This document shows, piece by piece, positions 6,883 through 13,838 of a stretch of DNA of 22,230 nt. The notes below the pieces were generated by a model. The model ran no database searches. It saw only the letters and a program-made list of their open reading frames with translations, and was not told the origin of the DNA. Numbering within the stretch: the stretch's first letter is position 1; every line of letters begins with the position of its first letter. The position numbers and the translations under genes were made by a program. The stretch covers positions 3,068 through 25,297 of the forward strand of contig DCOH01000050.1 in NCBI GenBank assembly GCA_002322865.1, read 5' to 3'. The stretch comes from Sphingobacterium sp. UBA1575. GTDB lineage: Bacteria > Bacteroidota > Bacteroidia > Sphingobacteriales > Sphingobacteriaceae.

Positions 6883-7542
6883 TTAGCTTAATTCTTCCAT
6901 AAGCTTATCGAAGGAAGCTTGCAAGGTAGCCAATTGTTGTTCCAATTGTTGGACGCGTTCTTCCAATTGAGCATATTTACCTGAACTTGGTTCGGCTTCC
7001 GAAGCAGCGCTTTCTTCATAGGCTTCCTCATCAAAAGGAGAAAACAAGTGAACAAACCGCGCCTCTTTTTGTCCTGGCTTCTTCGATAGCTGCTGTACAT
7101 AGGCAGGTTCATCACTGCTTAATTTTTGGAGAAGTTCCTGTACTTCCTCGAAAGCTTCAAATTCATACAATCTGCCTGAATTGCTATTGATTTCCCCTCC
7201 AGTTAAAGGGCCTCTCAAAAACAGTAAACATAAGGCTGCCAATTCTTGGGGTAATAAGGGAAATTGTATAGCCAAGTTATGTTTATACTTCGTAACGCGA
7301 CTACCTCCACCAACAACCGTTGAAATCAATCCTTTTTTTCGCAAACTATCCAAGGTGTTGATAATGGTGCCTTCATCATAATTCACCACAGGTTTGCGGG
7401 ATGTTTTCTGATTACAGGCGGTTTGCAATGCATTCAATGTCATTGGATAATATTCTGGAGTCGTCTTGGATTTCTCTAACAGGGATCCCAATACGCGTAC
7501 TTCCTCGGATGATAGGTTGGGTAATGCTTTTATTTCTTCCAT
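6883..7542 (-). CDS. YceH-family (DUF480/UPF0502) protein
   Basis: The 219-residue protein carries the YceH signature. LSSEEVRVLGSLLEKSKTTP begins tandem winged helices, followed by YYPMTLNALQTACNQKTSR and LRGPLTGGEINSNSGRLYEF. The family is made of two winged-helix modules. A coiled coil (YAQLEERVQQLEQQLATLQA) forms the C-terminus. Its function is not established; the fold suggests DNA or protein binding in the cytosol. It is the first gene of a two-gene unit with the Ycf48-like gene. A terminator at 7627-7655 separates it from the upstream gene. Confidence 0.85.
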   Translation of the reverse strand: MEEIKALPNLSSEEVRVLGSLLEKSKTTPEYYPMTLNALQTACNQKTSRKPVVNYDEGTIINTLDSLRKKGLISTVVGGGSRVTKYKHNLAIQFPLLPQELAALCLLFLRGPLTGGEINSNSGRLYEFEAFEEVQELLQKLSSDEPAYVQQLSKKPGQKEARFVHLFSPFDEEAYEESAASEAEPSSGKYAQLEERVQQLEQQLATLQASFDKLMEELS

Positions 7543-7626
7543 ATATTGTTAAAATGGTTCTCTTCGTTTGGCTAAATATAATGATATTATAAGTGTTTAA
7601 AGGTATGTTTTTACATTTTAGACAGA

Positions 7627-7655
7627 AAAAGGCAACCCGGAAAGGATTGCCTTTT
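7627..7655 (-). terminator. Terminator after the beta-barrel gene
   Basis: AAAAGGCAA (7627-7635) and TTGCCTTTT (7647-7655) form a 9-bp stem with an 11-base loop. On the minus strand the stem runs into TTTTTCTGTC. It lies 65 bases beyond the stop of the gene at 7720. Confidence 0.75.
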
Positions 7656-7719
7656 ACTCCTACATAAATAGGTAGATGGGTGTTTTTACTTAAGATAAAT
7701 GTATTTCTTTAAAGCTGGA

Positions 7720-8400
7720 TTAGAACAGATTGATATTCACAAATCCACCAATATTATGGTCTTTGATTTTTTGTGGACCATAGAAATCAAAATTAGCACC
7801 AGCACCGAAGGTTACATCCTTGATCGTGATTCCGGCTCTGGCCATGATGTAACTTCTACCGTGCTCGCCAATCCCGGTATCTTGGGTGTATAGGCCTTGC
7901 AATCTGCTGTAGAATTTTAATTTTTCATTGATAATCGGTTTGTATTCAGCCAAGGCCAAAACTTCCATATTGGCGTTCTTGGTCAAATCGGTCCGAGGAT
8001 TGGCAACGATCAACCAATCTCTATTCGCAAAAGTATACATGATACCTGCTGAAGGACGGATTCCAGTATATGGCGTCCAGATAAATCCAGAAGAGATATC
8101 CAGTCCTTTAACCAAACTCAACGTTAGATTACCTTGCATCATGTAATCACGCATGGCTGATGATCTCCAATCGGTCTGAAAATTACTAACGGAAAAGAAT
8201 CCCAAACGAGGTACACTCTGGAATTTTTTGTTGACGATCATTTGGTAGGAAAGACCACGGCTTCCTGCCATCATTTCTACCGATACAGGTGGATTCATTA
8301 CCGGTGCTCCGCCTTGAGCTGCTGGAGGTCCTTGAGCAAAACTCTTGTTGATCCCTAGAAGAACAACGAATAACAATAAATGGATATGAACTGATTTCAT
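7720..8400 (-). CDS. Predicted outer-membrane beta-barrel protein, uncharacterised
   Basis: The 226-residue protein has a signal peptide (HIHLLLFVVLLGINKSFAQ). A Pro/Gly/Ala-rich linker (GPPAAQGGAPVMNPP) follows, then alternating amphipathic strands: LTLSLVKGLDISSGFIW, ASGIMYTF-type segments and VTFGAGANFDFYG. It ends in a C-terminal phenylalanine (NINLF), as expected of proteins inserted by the BAM complex. The strand content suggests an eight- to ten-stranded barrel. No family is recognised and no substrate can be inferred. It lies 75 bases downstream of an AraC regulator on the same strand. Confidence 0.65.
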   Translation of the reverse strand: MKSVHIHLLLFVVLLGINKSFAQGPPAAQGGAPVMNPPVSVEMMAGSRGLSYQMIVNKKFQSVPRLGFFSVSNFQTDWRSSAMRDYMMQGNLTLSLVKGLDISSGFIWTPYTGIRPSAGIMYTFANRDWLIVANPRTDLTKNANMEVLALAEYKPIINEKLKFYSRLQGLYTQDTGIGEHGRSYIMARAGITIKDVTFGAGANFDFYGPQKIKDHNIGGFVNINLF

Positions 8401-8426
8401 GCTTATTAATAAATATTTTACATCGG

Positions 8427-8434
8427 CAAAATTA
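8427..8434 (-). promoter_or_regulatory. Candidate -7 element of the beta-barrel gene
   Basis: On the minus strand this reads TAATTTTG, an exact TAnnTTTG match. It lies 26 bases upstream of the ATG at 8400, giving a leader of about 20 bases. No clear TTG is found at the -33 distance. Confidence 0.35.
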
Positions 8435-8475
8435 GGCTGGATTTGATGTAGAATATATTATTTAAGACGCATTAT

Positions 8476-9372
8476 TTAGTACATATCAATCATTTTACGG
8501 TATTGGCTTGGGGTATGGTTGCTGTGTTTTTTAAAGAATTTTCCGAAATGTGCCTGGTCGTTAAAGCCGAGTAAGTAGGTTATTTCTGAAAGGGTAGAAG
8601 GGGTTTGTAATAAAAGGACTTTTGCCTCTTGAGTTTTAAGCTCATTCAATAAGTCGTTGGCTGATCGGTTGCTCAGCATTTTAATGGTTTTATTAAGGTG
8701 GTTTGGGGTTATGTTTAAGGCTTCAGCATATTGTTTTAAGGTCCAACCATGCATGATCTTCGTCTTCGCTAAGCTTAAAAATTCCATATATAATTTATTT
8801 CCTTTGCTGGGCTTTTGCTGATCTACCTCTTTGATCAGCAGACTGATTTCGGCCAAGACACAAGCTAAATAAAAGGCCTGTAATTTGGTCTGCTCTGCTG
8901 GGTTTTTCCTTTCCCTACTGATTTCCCATAAGGATTGTAAGAGCTTATTTACTCTTTGAAAGTTGGACTCAGGCAGATGAAGGTATTTAGGTAGGATCAT
9001 CTGGTTAAAGAAATCCAATAATAGGGGCTGGCTTTGGAGCATTTCATCTGAAAAATGGCAATAATAGCCTTCGATGTCCTGCGTCATAAATTCGGTATTG
9101 GAAGCGGTTAGCCTAGGTACAAAAAGGAGGTCGGCTTTTTTAAGTTCATACCGTTGAAGCCCTGCTAATCGTGCAGAACTGCCATGAACAATAAACATAA
9201 AATCATGCACCGTTTTTTTGTGCAAGGGTAGGGGAAGTTTTAGATCTACCTTTTCGGAATGGAAAGAATGAATGAAAAAATTGTCAATATCCATTTGAAA
9301 CCACAAACTGTCGGTAGGATTTCCGATAAAGAGCCTTTTGAAGTCTACTGGATGAAAGGTGTTTATTTTCAT
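8476..9372 (-). CDS. AraC-family transcriptional regulator
   Basis: This 298-residue protein has an N-terminal cupin-like sensor part (about residues 1-160). The C-terminal AraC DNA-binding domain (about 205-295) has a first helix-turn-helix in WTLKQYAEALNITPNHLNKT. The second lies in LSEITYLLGFNDQAHFGKFF, followed by HTPSQYRKM. It is divergent from a GH16 glucanase gene. Four phased repeats (9429-9508) lie in the shared promoter region, so it probably controls that gene and perhaps itself. The effector is unknown; a glucan oligosaccharide would fit the context but this is inference. Confidence 0.88.
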   Translation of the reverse strand: MKINTFHPVDFKRLFIGNPTDSLWFQMDIDNFFIHSFHSEKVDLKLPLPLHKKTVHDFMFIVHGSSARLAGLQRYELKKADLLFVPRLTASNTEFMTQDIEGYYCHFSDEMLQSQPLLLDFFNQMILPKYLHLPESNFQRVNKLLQSLWEISRERKNPAEQTKLQAFYLACVLAEISLLIKEVDQQKPSKGNKLYMEFLSLAKTKIMHGWTLKQYAEALNITPNHLNKTIKMLSNRSANDLLNELKTQEAKVLLLQTPSTLSEITYLLGFNDQAHFGKFFKKHSNHTPSQYRKMIDMY

Positions 9373-9428
9373 TTTTATGATGGATCTGTACGAAAAAGTG
9401 ATTGCATCTTCGATTTTTTAAAGATACA

Positions 9429-9508
9429 GCATTAATTTCTATCTGTTGTTGTATTAATTTCTACGTTCTGCATTATTATTTTCTAACTACTGCATTATTA
9501 TTCCCTAC
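9429..9508. promoter_or_regulatory. Four phased direct repeats, candidate AraC operator array
   Basis: The motif G[CT]ATTA(ATT/TTATT)...CTA occurs at 9429 (GCATTAATTTCTAT), 9451 (GTATTAATTTCTAC), 9470 (GCATTATTATTTTCTAAC) and 9492 (GCATTATTATTCCCTAC). Start-to-start spacing is 22, 19 and 22 bases, close to two helical turns. That is how AraC-type dimers bind direct half-sites. The array lies between the divergent AraC (start 9372) and GH16 (start 9565) genes. Confidence 0.55.
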
Positions 9509-9564
9509 AGTTTTTGAAAATAGGACAAAAAGAGTTAGTTTCGGAAGACATCAACCTAAAAACC

Positions 9565-10398
9565 ATGATTCATAAAAGACTTTTCATCCTCGCTGGGATT
9601 GCATTATGCTTGTTTTCTGCCTGTAAAGTAAACCAGAAAATGGTTGACAAGCCCTATGTCTACCTTCAAAAGGAAAATCGCTCGGATAAAAAATGGAAAC
9701 TGGTCTGGGAGGATGATTTTGAAGGCAATGAAATTGATACCACAAAATGGTCGAGGATTCCAGCTGGGAGTTCGGATTGGAATAGGCATATGAGTCAGGA
9801 TGATGCGGTTTTCCACCTGGAAAATGGTCATTTACATTTGCTTGGGATCAACAATCCTGATACGTTAAAGGACCCAAGGCCTTTCCTTACTGGTGGTATA
9901 TGGTCTAAAGGGAAATTTGCCTTTCAGTACGGGAGGATTGAAATCCGTGCTAAATTAGGATCCGCACAAGGAGCATGGCCTGCTATGTGGATGTTGGCGG
10001 AGCTGGATAAATATGGAAAATATCCTATGAATGGAGAGATCGATATCATGGAACATTTGAACTTTGATAAGATCATCTATCAGACTACGCATTCGCATTA
10101 TACGCTAAATTTAGGGCAAAAACAAAATCCTCCGCACGGGGGCACTGCCTCTGTGAATGCAGGTGAATTCAATGTATATGGCTTGAGTTGGTATCGTGAT
10201 CGGTTGGTGTTCCAATTGAACGGTAAGGATACTTTCATTTATCCTCGAAAAGAAGGTGTCGACAAATCCCAATGGCCTTATGATCAGCCTTTTTTCATTC
10301 TGATTGATCAGCAATTAGGAGGAAACTGGGTGGGGAAAGTAGACCAAAAGCAACTCCCAGTTGCCATGGAAATAGATTGGGTAAAGGTTTATCAATAG
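9565..10398 (+). CDS. Lipoprotein glycoside hydrolase family 16 (beta-glucanase type)
   Basis: The start is placed at ATG 9565 because it begins a lipoprotein signal (HKRLFILAGIALCLFSAC, lipidated Cys20). A TTG at 9514 would bury that signal. The 277-residue protein is a single GH16 jelly-roll. The catalytic motif GEIDIME gives nucleophile Glu158, Asp160 and acid/base Glu163. KLVWEDDFEGNEIDTTKW opens the domain and GAWPAMWML lines the cleft. Family members hydrolyse beta-1,3 or mixed beta-1,3/1,4-glucans such as laminarin, or related galactans. Glucanase is favoured by the overall pattern but the exact substrate is unproven. It is probably cell-surface anchored, is regulated with the divergent AraC gene, and ends at a terminator. 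Confidence 0.9.
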   Translation: MIHKRLFILAGIALCLFSACKVNQKMVDKPYVYLQKENRSDKKWKLVWEDDFEGNEIDTTKWSRIPAGSSDWNRHMSQDDAVFHLENGHLHLLGINNPDTLKDPRPFLTGGIWSKGKFAFQYGRIEIRAKLGSAQGAWPAMWMLAELDKYGKYPMNGEIDIMEHLNFDKIIYQTTHSHYTLNLGQKQNPPHGGTASVNAGEFNVYGLSWYRDRLVFQLNGKDTFIYPRKEGVDKSQWPYDQPFFILIDQQLGGNWVGKVDQKQLPVAMEIDWVKVYQ

Positions 10399-10426
10399 TT
10401 ATATGTCATACATATAACTTCTTTTT
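10397..10426 (+). terminator. Terminator of the GH16 gene
   Basis: AGTTATATGT (10397-10406) and ACATATAACT (10410-10419) are exact reverse complements around a CAT loop, followed by TCTTTTT. The stem begins inside the stop codon of the GH16 gene. Confidence 0.7.
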
Positions 10427-10489
10427 GGCTCATAGTGTAGAACTAACACTACATAAACTTAAATAGACCTATAAACAGCTATACAAAAT

Positions 10490-10520
10490 TTTCTTGCTCC
10501 ATAATTCCTTTCTACATTTG
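10490..10520 (+). promoter_or_regulatory. Candidate promoter of the small-peptide/fimbrillin-like operon
   Basis: TACATTTG at 10513-10520 is an exact TAnnTTTG -7 element. TTTC at 10490-10493 (one mismatch from TTTG) lies 19 bases upstream, and a TTG at 10494 lies 16 bases upstream. It would give a leader of about 150 bases before the ATG at 10679. The long dyad starting at 10519 overlaps the predicted start point. Confidence 0.5.
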
Positions 10521-10565
10521 TGGTGTATAGTAGCGGGCATTCACACAGCCTACTGTTATACCACA
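10519..10565. repeat. Long dyad at the predicted transcription start (15-bp stem)
   Basis: Bases 10519-10533 pair with 10550-10565 in a 15-bp stem with one bulge (10557) and two G-U pairs, around a 16-base loop. If the promoter at 10513-10520 is right, the left arm straddles the start site, so this may be an operator in DNA rather than a full RNA hairpin. No T-tract follows, so it is not a simple terminator. Confidence 0.6.
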
Positions 10566-10594
10566 CATCTATTAGTGGAAAAACGAGTTAAAAA

Positions 10595-10664
10595 TTAATT
10601 ACAGTTGATTTTATTAAGTACGTAAAGGATGTTTAACATCCCTTAATTTTTCGGCTGTAATTAG
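10595..10664 (+). promoter_or_regulatory. Nested dyads in the leader of the small-peptide operon
   Basis: Three nested inverted repeats are present. TAATTACAG (10596-10604) pairs with CTGTAATTA (10655-10663). ATTAAG (10613-10618) pairs with CTTAAT (10642-10647). GGATGTT (10627-10633) pairs with AACATCC (10635-10641). They end 15 bases before the ATG at 10679. The arrangement suggests a folded 5' leader or an operator; no known riboswitch class is recognised. Confidence 0.55.
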
Positions 10665-10678
10665 AAATCTACCCAAAA

Positions 10679-10840
10679 ATGAAAAAAAAGTATAGTTCAC
10701 CAACGGTCAGCGTCGTGAAGATACACATGGAGGCTGACATTGCTGTAGGATCTGCAAAATTGTATCCTTATAATAATAATGGAGAAATTTATGAGGAATG
10801 GGATCAAGAACCGGACGATAATAGAAACATAGATTGGTAA
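10679..10840 (+). CDS. 53-residue peptide of a small K-Y-x-x-P-T family, function unknown
   Basis: ATG at 10679 to TAA at 10838. The product has a basic start (MKKKYSSPTVSVVKIHMEA), then DIAVGSAKLYPYNNNGE. The acidic tail is EEWDQEPDDNRNIDW, ending in tryptophan. It has no hydrophobic signal peptide or membrane helix. A second ORF in this window (21451-21615, minus strand) shares K-Y-x-x-P-T-[VI]-x-V at the same place, and I recall similar short proteins in Sphingobacteriaceae. It lies 18 bases before the fimbrillin-like gene, so the two form an operon. The role is unknown; a secreted or processed peptide, a regulatory peptide or a small partner of the lipoprotein are all possible. Confidence 0.7.
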   Translation: MKKKYSSPTVSVVKIHMEADIAVGSAKLYPYNNNGEIYEEWDQEPDDNRNIDW

Positions 10841-10858
10841 TTATTAAAGCTAAATCAA

Positions 10859-12517
10859 ATGAAAAATTTAAAAAATAATTTTAGGAGATTAGACTTGAGT
10901 TTACCATTAATCTTTATGCTTATTATCGTTGGATGTAGTAAATCTGAAGATAATCCTGCCGTGGTTAAAGATGGGGCTTTAGTCAATATTTCCATTGATG
11001 GTATTTCTTATGAAGAAGACCAAATTGATTATGAGAAAAAATCAAGTACCAGAGCGGTTTCATCATCTTCGGACGTGGTACAAGACACTACCTTGGTATA
11101 TGATGATTACTCAGTAGATGTTGTGATGGAAAAGGAAAACGGGCCAATTCAAAAATCTTTGGGTGGTGGTACTGTTCAGAGCTCAAATAATGGTCTTCGC
11201 GCTGCAACTACAGTGAGGAATAATTTAACTCCCGGTGTTTATTATCGGGTGGTTGTATATAATTCCAATGGGACTTTTAAAGCCACGAAGGATTATGTTT
11301 ATGGAGCAAATCCAGCTAATGATTTTATCGCTTTAGATTCAAAAGTACCTTATACCTTTGTTATTTATTCCATAAATAGTAAAACAAATAATTTACCTGC
11401 AATAACGTATAAAAACAGTGTTCAGACATTTGCAAACGCACAATTGGTTGATGTTAATCAGGATTTGATGGTTCAGGTAATTAAAGATAGGCAATTAAAC
11501 GTGGGAGATAACTATTTAGGGGTTGTTATGAAACATAAATACAGCATTATTACCACCAAGTTGACTATGGATCCAAAGATGACAGGAACTATTAAAGCTT
11601 TAGCAAATACGACTATAGGTAAAGTTGATGCTAGTGCAACATTTAATTTTGTAGACGGAACACTTACTTATAAAAATAATCAAAGTACAGATGCAATTGT
11701 TGTTTTTCCAAATTTAACAGTTGGAATAAGGGAAGTAATAAGTAATCCGACTTTATTAATAAACCCGCAAAACTCGGCAAAGACCTTAACTTTCGGAACA
11801 ATCACGATAAATGATGAGACCAAATCTGGTTTTACAATTGAGAATATAAAAATAACACCCGGTTGTAAGTATAATTTGAACTTAAACTTCAGAACTTGTA
11901 CGCAAGAGGTAAAAATGGCTGATGATGCATTGAATTGGCGATACGAGGTTAACTCAACCTATACGGGTTGTAAAGATCCAGTTACTGGGACAGAATATAA
12001 GAATGGAACTTTATTATCAAAATCCTTCACTGCCCCAGCTTCTGATTATGGTTTTACCTTTGATATCAAATTATTGGATAACGCCATCAATATGAAAGTT
12101 AATGACCAAAGGATTTTCGGTACATCAGCATTAGATACTGCACAGATTCAATTTCAAACTTATAATAATACAGCTAATGGTGAAGGTATCATATCTCAAA
12201 ATATCAGATTCTTAGATGGTTCTGAATATGGTAAAACGATAAATGGCGTTACAGTAAAAAATATTTGGGAAATAACCGGAACTGATACGGCTCCAATGAT
12301 TAGAATTATGATCAGTAAGACAGGAGAAGTAACTATGTTAGGAAGTAAAACGGATGGAGGACCATTGTTCCCATTAGTACTTAAGGCAGGATTGACTTTT
12401 AATAAAGTAATTTGGAATACAGCCTCAACTAATAAAATTGATGTTACTCAAAGGGTGTCCAATACAACATTTGTCGTCGGCAGGGGATATGGACAGAAAA
12501 AGATTGTTTGTCCGTAA
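10859..12517 (+). CDS. Fimbrillin-like outer-membrane lipoprotein
   Basis: The 552-residue protein has a lipoprotein signal (LPLIFMLIIVGC, lipidated Cys26) followed by an acidic SKSEDNP stretch. The body is beta-rich. LTPGVYYRVVVYNSNGTFKA and FIALDSKVPYTFVIYSIN resemble the N-terminal domain of FimB/Mfa2/fimbrillin-type proteins. MKHKYSIITTKLTMDP and IKITPGCKYNLNLNFRTC match the second transthyretin-like domain, in which the G-x-x-Y-x-L-x-L strand is common. Such lipoproteins build or anchor surface fimbriae or act as adhesins. Four cysteines beyond the lipid one include the penultimate residue (KKIVCP). It shares an operon with the 53-aa peptide and ends at a strong terminator. No other fimbrial gene is present, so it may be stand-alone. 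Confidence 0.7.
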   Translation: MKNLKNNFRRLDLSLPLIFMLIIVGCSKSEDNPAVVKDGALVNISIDGISYEEDQIDYEKKSSTRAVSSSSDVVQDTTLVYDDYSVDVVMEKENGPIQKSLGGGTVQSSNNGLRAATTVRNNLTPGVYYRVVVYNSNGTFKATKDYVYGANPANDFIALDSKVPYTFVIYSINSKTNNLPAITYKNSVQTFANAQLVDVNQDLMVQVIKDRQLNVGDNYLGVVMKHKYSIITTKLTMDPKMTGTIKALANTTIGKVDASATFNFVDGTLTYKNNQSTDAIVVFPNLTVGIREVISNPTLLINPQNSAKTLTFGTITINDETKSGFTIENIKITPGCKYNLNLNFRTCTQEVKMADDALNWRYEVNSTYTGCKDPVTGTEYKNGTLLSKSFTAPASDYGFTFDIKLLDNAINMKVNDQRIFGTSALDTAQIQFQTYNNTANGEGIISQNIRFLDGSEYGKTINGVTVKNIWEITGTDTAPMIRIMISKTGEVTMLGSKTDGGPLFPLVLKAGLTFNKVIWNTASTNKIDVTQRVSNTTFVVGRGYGQKKIVCP

Positions 12518-12555
12518 GTATATTGAATTTAATATTTAGATAGTTTGATAATTTT

Positions 12556-12584
12556 AAGTCGATGTGAAAGCATCGACTTTTTTT
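12556..12584 (+). terminator. Terminator of the fimbrillin-like operon
   Basis: AAGTCGATG (12556-12564) pairs exactly with CATCGACTT (12571-12579) around TGAAAG, followed by a run of seven T. It lies 39 bases after the stop of the fimbrillin-like gene. Confidence 0.85.
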
Positions 12585-12637
12585 GTTTATTCCTACTTCC
12601 TACCTCATTGCTAGTAAGGACGAGGAAGCACACACAT

Positions 12638-12835
12638 CGTCATTGCGAGGAGGTACGGCGAAGCAATCTTTCGTTCCAGTCATTCTGAGCGGAGTCGAAG
12701 AATCTGCTCGGGTACAATAAGTGATGGTTCAATTTCGTTCACTAGGAAATGACTAAAGATTGGTTCGTGCCTCGCAATGACGCGAAAACAAAAAATGACA
12801 TGACTAAAGATTGCTTCGTGCCTCGCAATGACGCG
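12638..12835. repeat. Cluster of dispersed palindromic repeat units
   Basis: Four units fill this stretch, which has no gene. CGTCATTGCGAGG...GAAGCAATCTTT lies at 12638-12673. A related GTCATTCTGAGCGGAGTCGA-type unit lies at 12678-12712. Two direct copies of the inverted form (ATGACTAAAGATTG[GC]TTCG...CCTCGCAATGACGCG) lie at 12749-12784 and 12800-12835, 51 bases apart with one mismatch. The first unit and the last two are inverted relative to each other, so the region can fold into a long stem. Such sequences are widely dispersed, REP-like intergenic repeats. The higher-GC composition differs from the surrounding AT-rich spacer. Confidence 0.75.
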
Positions 12836-12866
12836 GAGATGTTGCAAGCACGGTCCGCTATAGGTC

Positions 12867-12894
12867 TAAATACTAAATACTAAATACTTAATAC
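12867..12894. repeat. 7-base tandem repeat (TAAATAC)
   Basis: Three perfect TAAATAC units (12867-12887) and one TTAATAC (12888-12894) lie between the palindromic repeats and the tRNA terminator. Confidence 0.7.
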
Positions 12895-12895
12895 T

Positions 12896-12926
12896 AAAAA
12901 AGCTCGTCATCCGACGAGCTTTTTTT
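12896..12926 (-). terminator. Terminator of the tRNA-Gly/tRNA-Leu unit (bidirectional)
   Basis: AGCTCGTC (12901-12908) pairs with GACGAGCT (12913-12920) around ATCC. It is flanked by an A-run on the left and a T-run on the right, so it can work in both directions. On the minus strand it directly follows tRNA-Leu. Confidence 0.85.
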
Positions 12927-12929
12927 CCG

Positions 12930-13014
12930 TACCTAGGGCGGGAATCGAACCCGCACTCCTTTAACAGGAACAGGATTTTAAGTCCTGCGTGTCTACCAGT
13001 TCCACCACCTAGGC
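12930..13014 (-). tRNA. tRNA-Leu (anticodon TAA)
   Basis: The minus strand folds into an 85-base class II tRNA. The acceptor is GCCTAGG/CCTAGGT (first pair G-U). The anticodon arm CAGGA-CTTAAAA-TCCTG has TAA at 34-36, a long variable arm follows, and the T-arm is GGTTCGATTCC. Discriminator A is followed by CGG, so the CCA end is not encoded. It lies 5 bases downstream of tRNA-Gly. Confidence 0.95.
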
Positions 13015-13019
13015 AACTG

Positions 13020-13092
13020 AGCGAAATACGAGATTCGAACTCGCGACCCCAACCTTGGCAAGGTTGTGCTCTACCAACTGAGCTACTTTCGC
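13020..13092 (-). tRNA. tRNA-Gly (anticodon GCC)
   Basis: The minus strand gives a 73-base tRNA. The D-arm region is GTAGCTCAGTTGGTAGAGC, the anticodon arm is CAACC-TTGCCAA-GGTTG with anticodon GCC, and the T-loop is TTCGAAT. The acceptor GCGAAAG/ATTTCGC has a G-A mismatch at the last pair (7:66). CCA is not encoded. It is the first gene of a two-tRNA transcript. Confidence 0.95.
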
Positions 13093-13103
13093 TTGAAGTG
13101 CTG

Positions 13104-13134
13104 CAAATATAGATATTTTCTCTTTCCTTCCAAA
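13104..13134 (-). promoter_or_regulatory. Promoter of the tRNA-Gly/tRNA-Leu unit
   Basis: On the minus strand TTTG (13134-13131), 19 bases, then TATATTTG (13111-13104) gives an exact match to the TTTG / TAnnTTTG elements of Bacteroidota promoters. The -7 box ends 11 bases before the mature tRNA-Gly 5' end at 13092. Confidence 0.8.
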
Positions 13135-13274
13135 AAAAATATTCCTTTTATCTGAAAAAATATCCCGTTTTAAACCCTTTAAACCCTTAACTACCTCGTT
13201 TTTTAAGAGATATCAAATTTATAAGAATAATCAAATATGCTAGAGATTTTACATCTTAACTTTAGAGAGCTAAA

Positions 13275-13784
13275 TTATCCATCTAAATCATCCCGATTCC
13301 CCAACATCCTAAAAATCAGATCTGTTTCATATCCTTTTCCCATCAGATACCGCACTAGTTTAGAACGCTCCTGATAAGATAATTTAGCAATAGGCTTATC
13401 AATCTTCTTTTCAATAATCCCAGCTAATTTCGCCTCATAATCATCCAGGTCAATCTCCCTTAGCGCTATCTGGATCAATGGCTTGGAAACACGTTTAAGT
13501 TTTAGCTGTTGCACGATCTTGATCTTTCCCCAACCCTGCATCCTAAATTTACCCAGAACATACGCCTTGGCAAACCTTTCCTCATTCAGGAAATTGCTTT
13601 CAATAAGCTTGGAGATGGTTTGCTCTACATCCTCCATATGCAATCCCCAATCGTACAGCTTATCCCTAACTTCCTGTTGAGCACGCTCTTGGTAGGCGCA
13701 ATAACTTTCAGCTTTTTTTAAGGCTGCCAAAGGTGTTAGTACCTTCTTCTTTTTTGACCCTTCATCCATATTGCAAATCTTCAA
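13275..13784 (-). CDS. recX: RecX-family regulatory protein
   Basis: The 169-residue protein is close to the usual RecX length. It shows the tandem three-helix repeats: ALKKAESYCAYQERAQQEVRDKL, then a repeat with SNFLNEERFAKAYVLGKFRMQGWGKIKI, then QLKLKRVSKPLIQIAL and a C-terminal RSKLVRYLMGKGYETDLIFRML. RecX binds RecA filaments and restrains their extension and activity. recA is not in the window. It is divergent from murF-alr across 54 bases. A second ATG five codons in (MDEGSKKKK) is an equally possible start. Confidence 0.9.
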   Translation of the reverse strand: MKICNMDEGSKKKKVLTPLAALKKAESYCAYQERAQQEVRDKLYDWGLHMEDVEQTISKLIESNFLNEERFAKAYVLGKFRMQGWGKIKIVQQLKLKRVSKPLIQIALREIDLDDYEAKLAGIIEKKIDKPIAKLSYQERSKLVRYLMGKGYETDLIFRMLGNRDDLDG

Positions 13785-13838
13785 AAAATGCTGAACTTAA
13801 CGAAAAAATGATGAAATTCGTTGCATATTTAATAGATA

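Noticed and set aside
9514..9564. Extended start of the GH16 gene at TTG 9514
   Set aside because: The extra 17 residues would sit before a perfect lipoprotein signal beginning at ATG 9565.
12638..12835. CRISPR array
   Set aside because: The repeats differ in orientation and family, the spacing is irregular, and there are no uniform spacers or cas genes.
13093..13274. Possible small gene between the tRNAs and recX
   Set aside because: Apart from the tRNA promoter, only AT-rich sequence and a short TTTAAACCC duplication are visible; no frame of note.
13799..13822. AACGAA/TTCGTT inverted repeat between recX and murF-alr
   Set aside because: Arms of only 6 bp with a 12-base centre in AT-rich sequence are too weak to call an operator.
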